Part shown: positions 1 to 8,080 of the stretch, piece by piece
How positions within the stretch are numbered: position 1 is the first letter of the stretch
How the letters are laid out: the number at the start of each line of letters is the position of its first letter
Assembly: GCF_004354555.1 (NCBI RefSeq)
Contig: NZ_PUFH01000002.1
Span: forward strand, 62,001 to 126,000
Origin: Leuconostoc citreum
GTDB lineage: Bacteria; Bacillota; Bacilli; Lactobacillales; Lactobacillaceae
Direction of reading: 5' to 3'
DNA length: 64,000 nucleotides
Notes under the pieces: model-generated
Database searches by the model: none
What the model saw: only the letters and a program-made list of their open reading frames with translations
What the model was told of the DNA's origin: nothing
Position numbers and translations under genes: made by a program

Positions 1-593
1 GCTTCGGTTAGTATATTGTGTGCTTTATTATAAGCAACTAACTCGTTTTGATGATCAGAAGGATTCAAGAAAATTTGATTAACCATTGGGGCAATCTTTT
101 GCGTTTTAGCCAATGCTTCTAAATGATGAATTTGGAAGTTGGAAACACCAATTGCTTTGGCTTTACCATTTTCATAAGCTGCTTCTAAGGCAAGCCAAGT
201 ATCAGCATTTGCTGATTCCCAAGCATTTTCTTGTTCATTTCTAAGGGCTGCCGGATTAGGCCAATGAATCAGATATAAATCTACGTAATCTAATCCTAAT
301 TTGTCGAGAGATGTGTCAAGTGCTGCTGTAGCTTTGTCATAATTATGTGCATCATTCCAAAGCTTGGTTGTTACAAAGAGATCATCGCGTGAGATACCAG
401 AATCTTTGATTGCACGACCAACAGAAGATTCGTTACCGTAAATAGCTGCCGTATCAATGTGGCGGTAGCCAGCCTCTAAAGCCCATTTTACAGCTTGGTA
501 AGCAACATCACCGTCAGCCGATTGCCAAGTACCAAAACCAATAACTGGAATTTTGTGTCCATTTGATAAGGTGTAGGTGTCTGTGAGTGACAT
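1..593 (-). CDS. Aldo/keto reductase, C-terminus cut by the window edge
   Basis: The protein reads from ATG at 593 into the window edge, giving about 197 N-terminal residues. It starts MSLTDTYTLSNGHKIPVIGF and has the AKR hallmarks GYRHIDTAAIYGNE (catalytic Asp and Tyr), TTKLWN (catalytic Lys) and LYLIHWP (catalytic His), so all four members of the tetrad are visible. It also carries the GVSNF segment. This is an NADPH-dependent cytosolic reductase of the 2,5-diketo-gluconate-reductase/YvgN type; substrate range in such enzymes is broad (small aldehydes, methylglyoxal, keto sugars) and cannot be set from sequence. The ribosome site GGAGG lies about ten bases before the ATG, and a TATACT-like -10 is at 656-661. 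The gene follows zitS on the same strand with a 112-bp gap, so co-transcription is possible but not shown. Confidence 0.9.
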   Translation of the reverse strand, partial: MSLTDTYTLSNGHKIPVIGFGTWQSADGDVAYQAVKWALEAGYRHIDTAAIYGNESSVGRAIKDSGISRDDLFVTTKLWNDAHNYDKATAALDTSLDKLGLDYVDLYLIHWPNPAALRNEQENAWESANADTWLALEAAYENGKAKAIGVSNFQIHHLEALAKTQKIAPMVNQIFLNPSDHQNELVAYNKAHNILTE

Positions 594-705
594 GAATATA
601 GACCTCCATTTTTAATGATATTTTCTGAGAACAGTAAGACACTGGACCCACAGTCAGTATAACATGACTTGAAATGAAAGCGGTTAAATTTGATGGTTTG
701 TGGTT

Positions 706-1593
706 TTATTTTGCCTGGGTAATTTTTTGAATTTCTTTCAATTCAGCGACTTTCCAGCTAACATAGTGCTCACCATTTGGAATTGTTTCTGTGACATTAA
801 CAATAGGGATATTATTTTCTTTGGCTAAGTTCAACATATTTGAAACGGTTGGGCTAGTAGTTTGCTTATTGTTAACAAAAAAGGCGATTTGATGATTAGT
901 GATTGCGGATTTGAGAGAAGTAAGTGTTGCTGGTGAAGGGTCATTACCTTCTTCAATAGCCTCCGAAAAATCAGTATCCATGACCTTGTAACCGAGAGCT
1001 GTCAGCATATATTCAAATACAGGCTCACTTTGAGCAACTGATTGCCCTTTAGCCTCTTTTTTGAGTTCGGTAATCAATGTTGTCACTGGGGCTAAACTTG
1101 AAATATATTTTTTCGCATTAGCTTGATATTCAGACTTGTTTTTGGGGTCTCTTTTTGACAAATCATTGGCTAAATAGTTAGCCGTTTTAATCATCGTATC
1201 TGGGTTATTCCAAAGATGAGGATTAGCACCAGACTTCTCATGTAATACATCTTCTCCGACACGCACGAGTTGCGTTTGTCGTGATGACTTAGCTAATTTA
1301 TTTAGCCAAGCATCATAGCCAAGACCATTGGCTATTGCAATATCGGTGCCGTTAACCTTTTTGGCAACTGCAGTGGTAGGCTCATAGTCCTCTGGTGATA
1401 CATTTGCATCTTTAATGATGGCTGTAGCTTTCCCGTGATTGCCTACAATGGTTTGGGCTAATTCGGCATAAAAATCAGTTGATGCAACGATAGTAATTTG
1501 GTTGGTTTCTTTTTTTGTTGCTTGGCCCTTAAAGGCTGCAAAACCGACAATAGCAATAATAATAACAGCCATAATGGCAATAATTTTTTTCAT
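706..1593 (-). CDS. zitS: Zinc-type metal ABC transporter substrate-binding protein (ZitS/ZnuA-like)
   Basis: A 295-residue protein of the TroA/ZnuA superfamily (cluster A-I binding proteins), which capture Zn2+ or Mn2+ outside the cell. It begins with a hydrophobic segment (residues 4-22), then ITIVASTDFYAELAQTIVG, and it has the NPHLWNNP metal-ligand segment near residue 124. Two features are unusual. There is no lipobox cysteine after the hydrophobic segment, so it would be held by an uncleaved anchor or secreted rather than lipidated. The first ligand His of the family motif (PHxYEP) is Glu here (SPEDYEP). Its start overlaps the stop of the MarR-type gene by four bases, so the two are translationally coupled. 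The permease and ATPase genes that normally follow are absent from this locus. Zinc specificity is inferred from the regulator and operator. Confidence 0.85.
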   Translation of the reverse strand: MKKIIAIMAVIIIAIVGFAAFKGQATKKETNQITIVASTDFYAELAQTIVGNHGKATAIIKDANVSPEDYEPTTAVAKKVNGTDIAIANGLGYDAWLNKLAKSSRQTQLVRVGEDVLHEKSGANPHLWNNPDTMIKTANYLANDLSKRDPKNKSEYQANAKKYISSLAPVTTLITELKKEAKGQSVAQSEPVFEYMLTALGYKVMDTDFSEAIEEGNDPSPATLTSLKSAITNHQIAFFVNNKQTTSPTVSNMLNLAKENNIPIVNVTETIPNGEHYVSWKVAELKEIQKITQAK

Positions 1594-2030
1594 GATTGGT
1601 TATCCTCTAGGTGATTGATTTGTGCTAAAAATGCCACAATTGTCTCACGTTGTGCTGGTGTAAAAGTTGCAATCGTGTGATCAATGCGATGGTGTAAGTT
1701 ACGGTGTGACGCCTCGTGTTGCGCTGCTAATTGCATGCCTTCAGTACTTAACTGATAATTAACACTACGTTTGTCATTGACATCTTTAGTCGCGACAACG
1801 TAGCCATGTGCAATCAAATTCTTTATAGCTTTTGTAATTGCTGGTTTTGTTAAATGCATGCTCTCCGCTAGTGATGAATTGGTGGCGTGCTGTGTTTTAA
1901 GCAACATGAGCAGATGTGCTTGTGTTGCATTTATTTTTTGTGCCGCAGTTGTTTGAATAAATTCGGAACTGGCAGCATAGGTTTGCACGAACGTATTAAG
2001 TTCTTGAATAATATGGTCTGATTGGGACAT
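1590..2030 (-). CDS. zitR: MarR-family zinc-responsive repressor, ZitR/AdcR type
   Basis: 146 residues with a MarR winged helix: the recognition region is LAESMHLTKPAITKAIKNL and the wing KDVNDKRSVNYQL. The C-terminal half has the His-rich segment QHEASHRNLHHR, which matches in place and composition the zinc ligands of AdcR (Glu/His-x3-His), and an N-terminal NATQAHLLMLL fits the second ligand cluster. These proteins repress zinc uptake genes when zinc is bound. The start at 2030 is set by a GAGGT ribosome site. The gene is first in the operon with zitS and sits directly behind a two-box AdcR/ZitR operator, so autoregulation is expected. A general MarR regulator is possible, but the operator match makes the zinc role likely. 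Confidence 0.85.
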   Translation of the reverse strand: MSQSDHIIQELNTFVQTYAASSEFIQTTAAQKINATQAHLLMLLKTQHATNSSLAESMHLTKPAITKAIKNLIAHGYVVATKDVNDKRSVNYQLSTEGMQLAAQHEASHRNLHHRIDHTIATFTPAQRETIVAFLAQINHLEDNQS

Positions 2031-2041
2031 GAGATACCTCG

Positions 2042-2097
2042 ATAGTTTACTGGTTAATTAACAGGTAAACTATATCAATAAAAATAAGCCCTGTCAA
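2042..2097 (-). promoter_or_regulatory. zitR promoter with double ZitR/AdcR operator
   Basis: On the minus strand a perfect -35 TTGACA (2092-2097) and -10 TATAGT (2069-2074) are separated by 17 bases. Directly downstream, 2042-2073 is a 32-bp palindrome with only two mismatched pairs. It consists of two abutting 12-bp boxes, TTTACTGGTTAA (2046-2057) and TTAACAGGTAAA (2058-2069), each close to the published AdcR/ZitR box TTAACYRGTTAA. The operator overlaps the -10 and the expected transcription start, as expected for repression. Confidence 0.85.
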
Positions 2098-2191
2098 GAT
2101 ACATTTTACAACCATAAAAATGAGCGTATAATGACAAATAAAAGATTTTTATTATTTTTAAAATATTGATGAATGAGAGAATGTTAAAAAA

Positions 2192-2944
2192 ATGAGGGAA
2201 ATCAAAGCGTTGTGCCGTATCTATTTTATAAACATGTTGAGTAATAAGTTTGTATTTATATTCAATTTATTACTGCCAACCGGTTATTTTATATTTCAAA
2301 ATCATCGTGTCATTGGGAAAAAAATGTCATTTAATGAACAAACCTTAGCTTTTTTGAGCTATTTTTGGGCTTATATTATTTTAGTGACACTTTTAAATAA
2401 TGTTATTGTGGCGATAATTTCACAGCGAGAAAGTGGATTTTACAAGCAACTATATTTTATTGTTGGATCAAAATGGCAGATATTAAGTAGTCAAGTGAGT
2501 GTACACTGGTTTATTTTAAATATTGAGTTGTTGCTTTTTAATGTCGTGTTCATGTCTGTGACCAATCATTGGGATATGCGAATTATTTTTGCTGCTTTTT
2601 TGGTATCTGTCATTGTTTCTCTACCGATTATCCTGTTATCTAGTATTCTAGTACTATTACCCATTAAAATTGAATCGCTTAATGTTTTAACCAGCGTGCT
2701 GATATTTGGCGCATTTCTTTTTTTGAAATTACCCGAGGGAAAGTTACTACAAGATGTCGTGACTATGTTCAACCCAATATCTTATATAGCCGGTACTGCC
2801 GATGAATTACTACTTGGTTTTTTTCATCGAGCAATCGCGTCTCAATTCATATGGTGTTGGTTGATAGTAACGCTAATTTATAGTTTGGTTGGCTATTTTT
2901 CAGTATCAAAATTCACAGTGAATGCTGTTGCAAAGCGCGTTTAA
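2192..2944 (+). CDS. ABC-2 type transporter, membrane subunit
   Basis: 250 residues, very hydrophobic, with about six membrane spans (roughly residues 18-34, 50-74, 100-120, 130-155, 160-178 and 215-238). The arrangement fits the ABC-2 permease fold used by drug, bacteriocin and polysaccharide exporters. The start is ATG at 2192; an upstream ATG at 2180 is closed by an in-frame stop. The ribosome site is weak. The next gene, an ABC ATPase, begins 16 bases after the stop, so the pair forms an exporter of one permease and one ATPase that would work as a 2+2 complex. Substrate unknown. No regulator, immunity or peptide gene lies alongside; the divergent neighbour is zitR, 161 bp away. Confidence 0.8.
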   Translation: MREIKALCRIYFINMLSNKFVFIFNLLLPTGYFIFQNHRVIGKKMSFNEQTLAFLSYFWAYIILVTLLNNVIVAIISQRESGFYKQLYFIVGSKWQILSSQVSVHWFILNIELLLFNVVFMSVTNHWDMRIIFAAFLVSVIVSLPIILLSSILVLLPIKIESLNVLTSVLIFGAFLFLKLPEGKLLQDVVTMFNPISYIAGTADELLLGFFHRAIASQFIWCWLIVTLIYSLVGYFSVSKFTVNAVAKRV

Positions 2945-2960
2945 TTTGGAGGAGCACACT

Positions 2961-3551
2961 ATGCATATTAGTCATTATTCAGCTCAGTATGGCCACCGCG
3001 TCTTGGCGCGTGATTTTTCTATGACATTAAAGCCAAATGTCGTGAATATTCTTATTGGAGCCAATGGTTCAGGTAAAACAACGTTATTGGACTTCATTGC
3101 TGGTGTCGCAACGACTAAGGTGACGGGGGTCAAGTACGATGTGCCGAAGCCTAAACAGATTGCATATCAATTGCAACAGGTGCAGTTTTTACCAACATTA
3201 ACCGTGGCACAAACACTTAAAATGTACCAAGAATTGGGAGGCAAAACAACAACTTTTCATGATGATGTGAGTGAACTAATTAGTCCTGTATTGGACCACA
3301 TCTGGTCAACAAAAATGGGGCAATTATCTGGTGGCGAAATACAGCTGGTGAGTACTTATGGGCAATTTTTATTGAATCGTCAGTTGTATATTTTTGATGA
3401 ACCAACAAGTAACGTAGACAGTCATAACACTGAAATCATTCTTAACTTGATTGAATATCTTGTGCTGGTGCGCCATAAAGTGGTTTTGATCACCACACAT
3501 CATCCAGAACAGCTGGCTGATTTACCAACTCATATCACCACACTAAACTAA
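2961..3551 (+). CDS. ABC transporter ATP-binding subunit
   Basis: 196 residues. Walker A is GANGSGKTT (near residue 33), the signature is LSGGEIQ, and Walker B is LYIFDEPTS followed by the H-loop TTHH, so the nucleotide site is complete. The start at 2961 is chosen because GGAGG precedes it by seven bases; a longer frame from 2922 lies inside the permease gene. The protein is short for an ABC ATPase (usually 220 or more), with a compact C-terminus. Together with the preceding permease it forms an exporter. Nothing in the sequence names a substrate. Confidence 0.88.
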   Translation: MHISHYSAQYGHRVLARDFSMTLKPNVVNILIGANGSGKTTLLDFIAGVATTKVTGVKYDVPKPKQIAYQLQQVQFLPTLTVAQTLKMYQELGGKTTTFHDDVSELISPVLDHIWSTKMGQLSGGEIQLVSTYGQFLLNRQLYIFDEPTSNVDSHNTEIILNLIEYLVLVRHKVVLITTHHPEQLADLPTHITTLN

Positions 3552-3660
3552 CAAAAAGATTACGGTGTTTCTAGCCGACAAGAACATTTTTAAGGTAGGT
3601 ATTTTTGTTAAAAGCGAACAATTAATGAAAAATATAATAAATTGTTTCTTTATTTAACCC

Positions 3661-3710
3661 AATTATAATCAAAAACACGCATATGCAATGCGATACTATT
3701 GATTATAATT
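3661..3710 (+). promoter_or_regulatory. Nested inverted repeat and promoter before the 5'-nucleotidase gene
   Basis: A perfect 10-bp inverted repeat AATTATAATC / GATTATAATT occupies 3661-3670 and 3701-3710. Nested inside on nearly the same axis is CGCAT (3678-3682) / ATGCG (3688-3692). The left arm contains a -10 match TATAAT (3664-3669) with TTGTTT 16 bases upstream. The right arm touches the GGAGGG ribosome site (3711-3716). The layout is more like an operator than a terminator. Confidence 0.5.
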
Positions 3711-3723
3711 GGAGGGTATGAGA

Positions 3724-5541
3724 ATGAAAAGTGTTGCAACGCGCAAATTAACGCGTTTATTTGTTGTGGGATTAATGACTGGTTTGGCATTAGTTAGTTA
3801 CGGCGGGCGAGTACAAGCAGATCTTGCAATTATAAACGGTACGGATCAGTATGCTAAGCCAAAATTGGAAAAAGATTATCCAAGGGCCAACCAGAAGCAT
3901 AAAAATGATATTGCTGTTCAAATTTTAGGAATTAACGATTTACATGGTGGCCTTGATACCACCGGAGATGTCAAAATAGGGGACAAGAATTATAGCAAGG
4001 CCGGCACGGTATCGCGCTTGGCAGCTTATTTGGATCAAGCACAATCGCACTTTAAATCGGTCACTGAATCTGATAATACTTTGCGTATTGAAGCTGGCGA
4101 TGCTGTCGGTGCAGCACCCGCCAATTCAACGCTTTTGGCCCACGAATCTACAATGCATGCCTTAAAAGCAATGAAGTTTAGTATTGGGACGCTTGGAAAT
4201 CATGAGTTTGATCATGGATTGCCCGAATTTAATCGTATTTTAACAGGTAAAAAGCCTGATAATTCAGCGGATAAGTTGCTTAAAAATTATCCCCATCGCA
4301 CGTCAGGTGTTGATATGATTGTTGCCAATGTGGTGAACAAAAAAGATCAAAAAATCCCTTATGGTTATCAACCCTATATAATCAAGACTGTTAAACAAAA
4401 CAATCAGACAGCTAAGGTTGGCATTATCGGTATTGAGACTGCCACATTACCAAGCTTAACGCTATATCAAAATTATAAAGACTATGATGTGCTTGATGAG
4501 GCCGAGACAATTGCTAAATATGATAAAATTTTACGCGAAAAAGGTGTTAATGCCATTATTGTTGTAGCACACACTGGTGTAGAAACAAAAACAGATACAA
4601 CGTCAGGCCAAAGCGTGGCTATTTTAAACAAGTTAAATAATTTGTCTCCTGACAACCAAGTTGGTTTGTATGTCGCTGGTCATTCACATCAGTATGCTAA
4701 CGCGAAGGTGGGTCGTACTCAAGTCGTTCAAGCTGTCTATACTGGAAAAGCGTACGATAATAGTTGGTGTTATATTGATGGCAAATCAGGACGTTTTACT
4801 GATGTGACGTCACATGTTTATCCGGTACTTTCAGCTAAAGATGATCCCAAAACCAAATCAGATAAAACAGTAGCAAATATTGTTAAAGATGCTGATAAAC
4901 GCGTCAATAAAAAAGTGAGTCAAGTGATTGGTTATGCGGCAACAAATGAAACAATCACAGGCCGATTGCATAATAATGACACGCTTGAAAATCAAGCGGG
5001 TGAATTAGTTGCTGATTCGCAACTTGCAGCAGCACAACATGCACAATTAAACCCGGATTTTGCGATGACGAACACGGGTGGTGTACGAGCTGATTTAGCT
5101 GTGAATAAACGTAAAGCAATTACTTGGGGTGCAGCGACAGCTGTTCAACCTTTTGGTAATATTTTGCAAGTTGTTGACATGACTGGGGCTCAAATAAGGC
5201 AAGCATTAAATCAACAATATAACGAAAACCAGCACTATTATCTCCAAATTGCAGGATTGCAGTATACTTACCATAAGTCTGATGAGACAAATCCTTCTGA
5301 TCGTGTGATAGAGATGCGTGATACACATGGCACAAGCATAGAGGACACCAAAAATTATCGTGTTGTTATCAATGACTTTTTGCATGGTGGGGGTGATAAT
5401 TTCACAGCCTTTAAAAATACAAAAATAGTTGGTGCCGCAGGGACTGATACTGACGCGCTGATTAAATATATTGAAGAAAAAACACGAACAGCACAAAAGG
5501 TGACTGCACCACAACTTAATCGTAAAATTGCTGTTGAATAA
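3724..5541 (+). CDS. Secreted 5'-nucleotidase / 2',3'-cyclic-nucleotide phosphodiesterase (UshA/YfkN family)
   Basis: 605 residues. A signal peptide covers about residues 1-32 (Lys/Arg start, hydrophobic core, end GGRVQA). The metallophosphatase domain follows with GINDLHGG, EAGDAVGA, GNHEFDHG and GHSH, the residues that bind the two metals. The C-terminal nucleotidase domain has NTGGVRADL and FLHGGGDNF, which form the substrate pocket. These enzymes strip phosphate from nucleotides outside the cell for nucleoside and phosphate scavenging. There is no LPxTG or other anchor, so it is probably released. The start at 3724 is preferred over TTG 3709 and ATG 3718 because it is the one correctly spaced from GGAGGG. 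The gene is monocistronic and ends in a strong terminator shared with zwf. Confidence 0.93.
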   Translation: MKSVATRKLTRLFVVGLMTGLALVSYGGRVQADLAIINGTDQYAKPKLEKDYPRANQKHKNDIAVQILGINDLHGGLDTTGDVKIGDKNYSKAGTVSRLAAYLDQAQSHFKSVTESDNTLRIEAGDAVGAAPANSTLLAHESTMHALKAMKFSIGTLGNHEFDHGLPEFNRILTGKKPDNSADKLLKNYPHRTSGVDMIVANVVNKKDQKIPYGYQPYIIKTVKQNNQTAKVGIIGIETATLPSLTLYQNYKDYDVLDEAETIAKYDKILREKGVNAIIVVAHTGVETKTDTTSGQSVAILNKLNNLSPDNQVGLYVAGHSHQYANAKVGRTQVVQAVYTGKAYDNSWCYIDGKSGRFTDVTSHVYPVLSAKDDPKTKSDKTVANIVKDADKRVNKKVSQVIGYAATNETITGRLHNNDTLENQAGELVADSQLAAAQHAQLNPDFAMTNTGGVRADLAVNKRKAITWGAATAVQPFGNILQVVDMTGAQIRQALNQQYNENQHYYLQIAGLQYTYHKSDETNPSDRVIEMRDTHGTSIEDTKNYRVVINDFLHGGGDNFTAFKNTKIVGAAGTDTDALIKYIEEKTRTAQKVTAPQLNRKIAVE

Positions 5542-5544
5542 AAA

Positions 5545-5577
5545 AAGAAGACTAGCTTAGCTAGTCTTCTTTTTTTA
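5545..5577. terminator. Bidirectional terminator between the nucleotidase and zwf
   Basis: A perfect 12-bp stem (AAGAAGACTAGC / GCTAGTCTTCTT) with a three-base loop and A/T runs on both flanks serves the two convergent genes. Confidence 0.95.
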
Positions 5578-5582
5578 TTTTA

Positions 5583-7043
5583 TTAACCCTTAAATACCCA
5601 AGCGTCACCGTTTTCGGCTAACAGCTTGTCAGATGCTTCAGGTCCCATGGAACCTGACTTGTATGTTTCAAGTGGTGCTTTATCAGCAGTGTAGACAGCT
5701 GAAATAGCATCCACAAACTTCCAAGCAATAGCAACACCGTTCCAGTCAGCGAAGTTTGATCCGTCACCATTCATTGTGTCGTGAATCATACGTTCGTATG
5801 GCTCAGGTGTATTTTGCTTATCTTCATCAGAAATTGACCAATCAAGATTAATCATACGTGTATTGAAAGCATCTTCAACTGACTTTGAATTAATCTTGAA
5901 TTCGATACCACCCTTAGGATCAATCAAAATTGATAACACAGCTTCTTGCGCTTCTTGTTCAGAACCAAAGGCAAAGGTACCAGCCTTGAAGACGATATCG
6001 ACACGTGTTTGTTTAGCAGCTAAACGCTTGCCTGAACGCACGTAGAATGGCACACCTTCCCAACGTGGCAAATCAAACTGTAATTCACCAGCGATGAATG
6101 TATTGTTCTTTGAGTCAGCGGGTACGTCCATTTCTTCAAGATATGGCTTGAAATCAGCAGTGTCTCCGGCACCATACTGTGCACGGACGAAATACTTGTT
6201 GACTTCGGCTTCATCATAAATTTTAAGAGCATTAAAAGCCGCATTCTTAGCCGCACGGATATCCTTATCAGTAAATGAATCTGGCTTTTCCATAGCAAGC
6301 CAACCAACAATTTGCATAGTGTGGTTTTGAATCATATCTAATAATGCACCGGCTGTATCGTAATAACCGGCACGTTCTTCAACACCAAGCACTTCAGACA
6401 AAGTAACTTGGACGTTCTTAATGTAATCTTTGTTCCAAGCGGCATCAAAGATGGGGTTACCAAAACGAAGGGCAGCAATATTTTGGACCATTTCTTTACC
6501 AAGATAATGATCAATACGGAATAATTGATTATCGTCAAAAGCGTTTTCTAAGTCTTTTTGTAGCTCTTCGGCAGTGGCGTATGATGTACCAAAAGGCTTT
6601 TCAATCATCAAACGGTTGTAACCACTATCAGCTAGCAAGCCCTCTGACTTGAGGTATTTTGCAATTGTCCCAAAGAATCGTGGTGCCACAGACATGTAGA
6701 AAATACGATTACCTTGAATATCGAACTTTTCGGCTGCTTCTTCAATTGCTTGTTTTAAGATGTTGTATGAAGCTGCATCGGTTACATCATGTGCACGGTA
6801 TGAAAAGTGTGCGATGAAGGCCTCGGCTTGGGCTTTATCTTCAGTAAAGTCAGCGATTGATTCGCGAACCAATTGCTTGAATTCAGCATCAGTCAAATCC
6901 TGACGTGCTGTACCAACAATGGCAAAATGTTCTTGTAAGTAACCTTTCTTGTAAAGGTTAAAAACTGAAGGATAAAGCTTACGCTTTGCTAAATCACCAG
7001 TTCCACCAAAAAAAGTAACTAATGTTTTGATTTCTGCAACCAT
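5583..7043 (-). CDS. zwf: Glucose-6-phosphate 1-dehydrogenase
   Basis: 486 residues, the same length as the classical Leuconostoc mesenteroides enzyme, which it matches almost throughout from memory. The N-terminal Rossmann motif is FFGGTGDLAKRKLYPS and the active-site signature is RIDHYLGKEMVQN. The enzyme oxidises glucose-6-phosphate to 6-phosphogluconolactone with NADP+ or NAD+ and opens the phosphoketolase pathway, the main sugar route in heterofermentative bacteria. The start at 7043 is supported by AAGGGGA; a longer frame to 7082 would run through the promoter, where TATAAT lies at 7081-7086. The gene stands alone between a bidirectional terminator and the esterase operon. It is the best taxonomic marker in the window. 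Confidence 0.98.
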   Translation of the reverse strand: MVAEIKTLVTFFGGTGDLAKRKLYPSVFNLYKKGYLQEHFAIVGTARQDLTDAEFKQLVRESIADFTEDKAQAEAFIAHFSYRAHDVTDAASYNILKQAIEEAAEKFDIQGNRIFYMSVAPRFFGTIAKYLKSEGLLADSGYNRLMIEKPFGTSYATAEELQKDLENAFDDNQLFRIDHYLGKEMVQNIAALRFGNPIFDAAWNKDYIKNVQVTLSEVLGVEERAGYYDTAGALLDMIQNHTMQIVGWLAMEKPDSFTDKDIRAAKNAAFNALKIYDEAEVNKYFVRAQYGAGDTADFKPYLEEMDVPADSKNNTFIAGELQFDLPRWEGVPFYVRSGKRLAAKQTRVDIVFKAGTFAFGSEQEAQEAVLSILIDPKGGIEFKINSKSVEDAFNTRMINLDWSISDEDKQNTPEPYERMIHDTMNGDGSNFADWNGVAIAWKFVDAISAVYTADKAPLETYKSGSMGPEASDKLLAENGDAWVFKG

Positions 7044-7198
7044 GATGTTCCCCTTAATACTATAATTAAATTCATTTACCATTATAACGCAAAATCATTT
7101 AAAAAGTACCTATTTTCACAAACGGATTAAGCGTTTAACAAATAAAAGTGTGTCGTTATTCTTGGTGTGGCAAAATCAAAACAGCCTCGTAGATATGT

Positions 7199-8080
7199 TT
7201 ACTTTAGAATATCATGGACAAGTTCTTCAAATGATTGTTGACCTATGGGAGTTTTCACAACTGTAAAACCGTGATAAGCATTTGGATATCGTGCAAGGGT
7301 GACACGCACGTAGGCTGCTACGAGATGTTGTGCAAAAGTTTCGGCTTCATCGCGTAGACTGTCAAATTCGGCAGTATGAATTATGGTTGTTGGAAAGCCG
7401 AGTAAATCAGACGTACTTGCAAATATGGGTGATATCATTGGATTTTTAGCAAAATCTACCGTGTCATTTTGTAAATAAAAACGATTCATCAGGCGCGATT
7501 CTGCCACTGGAATGCCTTTACCATCAGGGTATTTTTTATCAGCGGCATCAGTGGCTAAGTCTAATACTGGAAAATCCAGTACAACTTTGTTAGCTAAAGG
7601 AATGCCGTCTTTTTTAGCACGGAGTTGTGTTGTCACTGCTAAGTTCCCTCCGGCACTATGACCCATAACAATCAAAGGCGAATCTACTGGTGCAAATGTT
7701 GTAAAACTTTCTTGTACATATTTAAAGGCAGCAAATGCAGCGTCAACGGCAGCGGGGAAAGGGTGTTCAGGGGCAATAGGGTAATCTACATCGATTACAG
7801 TATAGTTTGTTGCATACACAAGCGATTTAGCAAAAGCATAGTCGCCATCCGTCCAAGGATACATAAAGCCCGAGCCGCGAAAATTAAGTATGATACCTTG
7901 ACTAGGTAAATAGTTGGGCGTGTAGATTATTAATTTTAGGGCGTCTTGATTGGGCACGTCTATTGTTTGTTCTGACCTTGTTATGCCATGATGTCGTTCG
8001 TCAGGCAAGGGTAGATCATAAACAGCCACCTGATTTCGCATATTTTTCGCTTGTTCAAGCATGTCATTTTTTGTCATCAT
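7199..8080 (-). CDS. Alpha/beta-hydrolase, HSL-like esterase
   Basis: 293 residues. The nucleophile motif is GHSAGGN (about residue 145), the acidic residue is in TAEFDSLRDEAE, and the catalytic His is in AYHGFTV. The oxyanion segment that is normally HGGG reads FRGSGFM, an altered loop that keeps Gly but lacks the His. The family covers carboxylesterases acting on short acyl or aryl esters; the substrate is not visible. It is the third gene of a minus-strand operon of three hydrolases and overlaps the preceding gene by 17 bases. No signal peptide, so it acts in the cytoplasm. GGAGC precedes the ATG ATG start pair at 8080/8077. Confidence 0.85.
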   Translation of the reverse strand: MMTKNDMLEQAKNMRNQVAVYDLPLPDERHHGITRSEQTIDVPNQDALKLIIYTPNYLPSQGIILNFRGSGFMYPWTDGDYAFAKSLVYATNYTVIDVDYPIAPEHPFPAAVDAAFAAFKYVQESFTTFAPVDSPLIVMGHSAGGNLAVTTQLRAKKDGIPLANKVVLDFPVLDLATDAADKKYPDGKGIPVAESRLMNRFYLQNDTVDFAKNPMISPIFASTSDLLGFPTTIIHTAEFDSLRDEAETFAQHLVAAYVRVTLARYPNAYHGFTVVKTPIGQQSFEELVHDILK

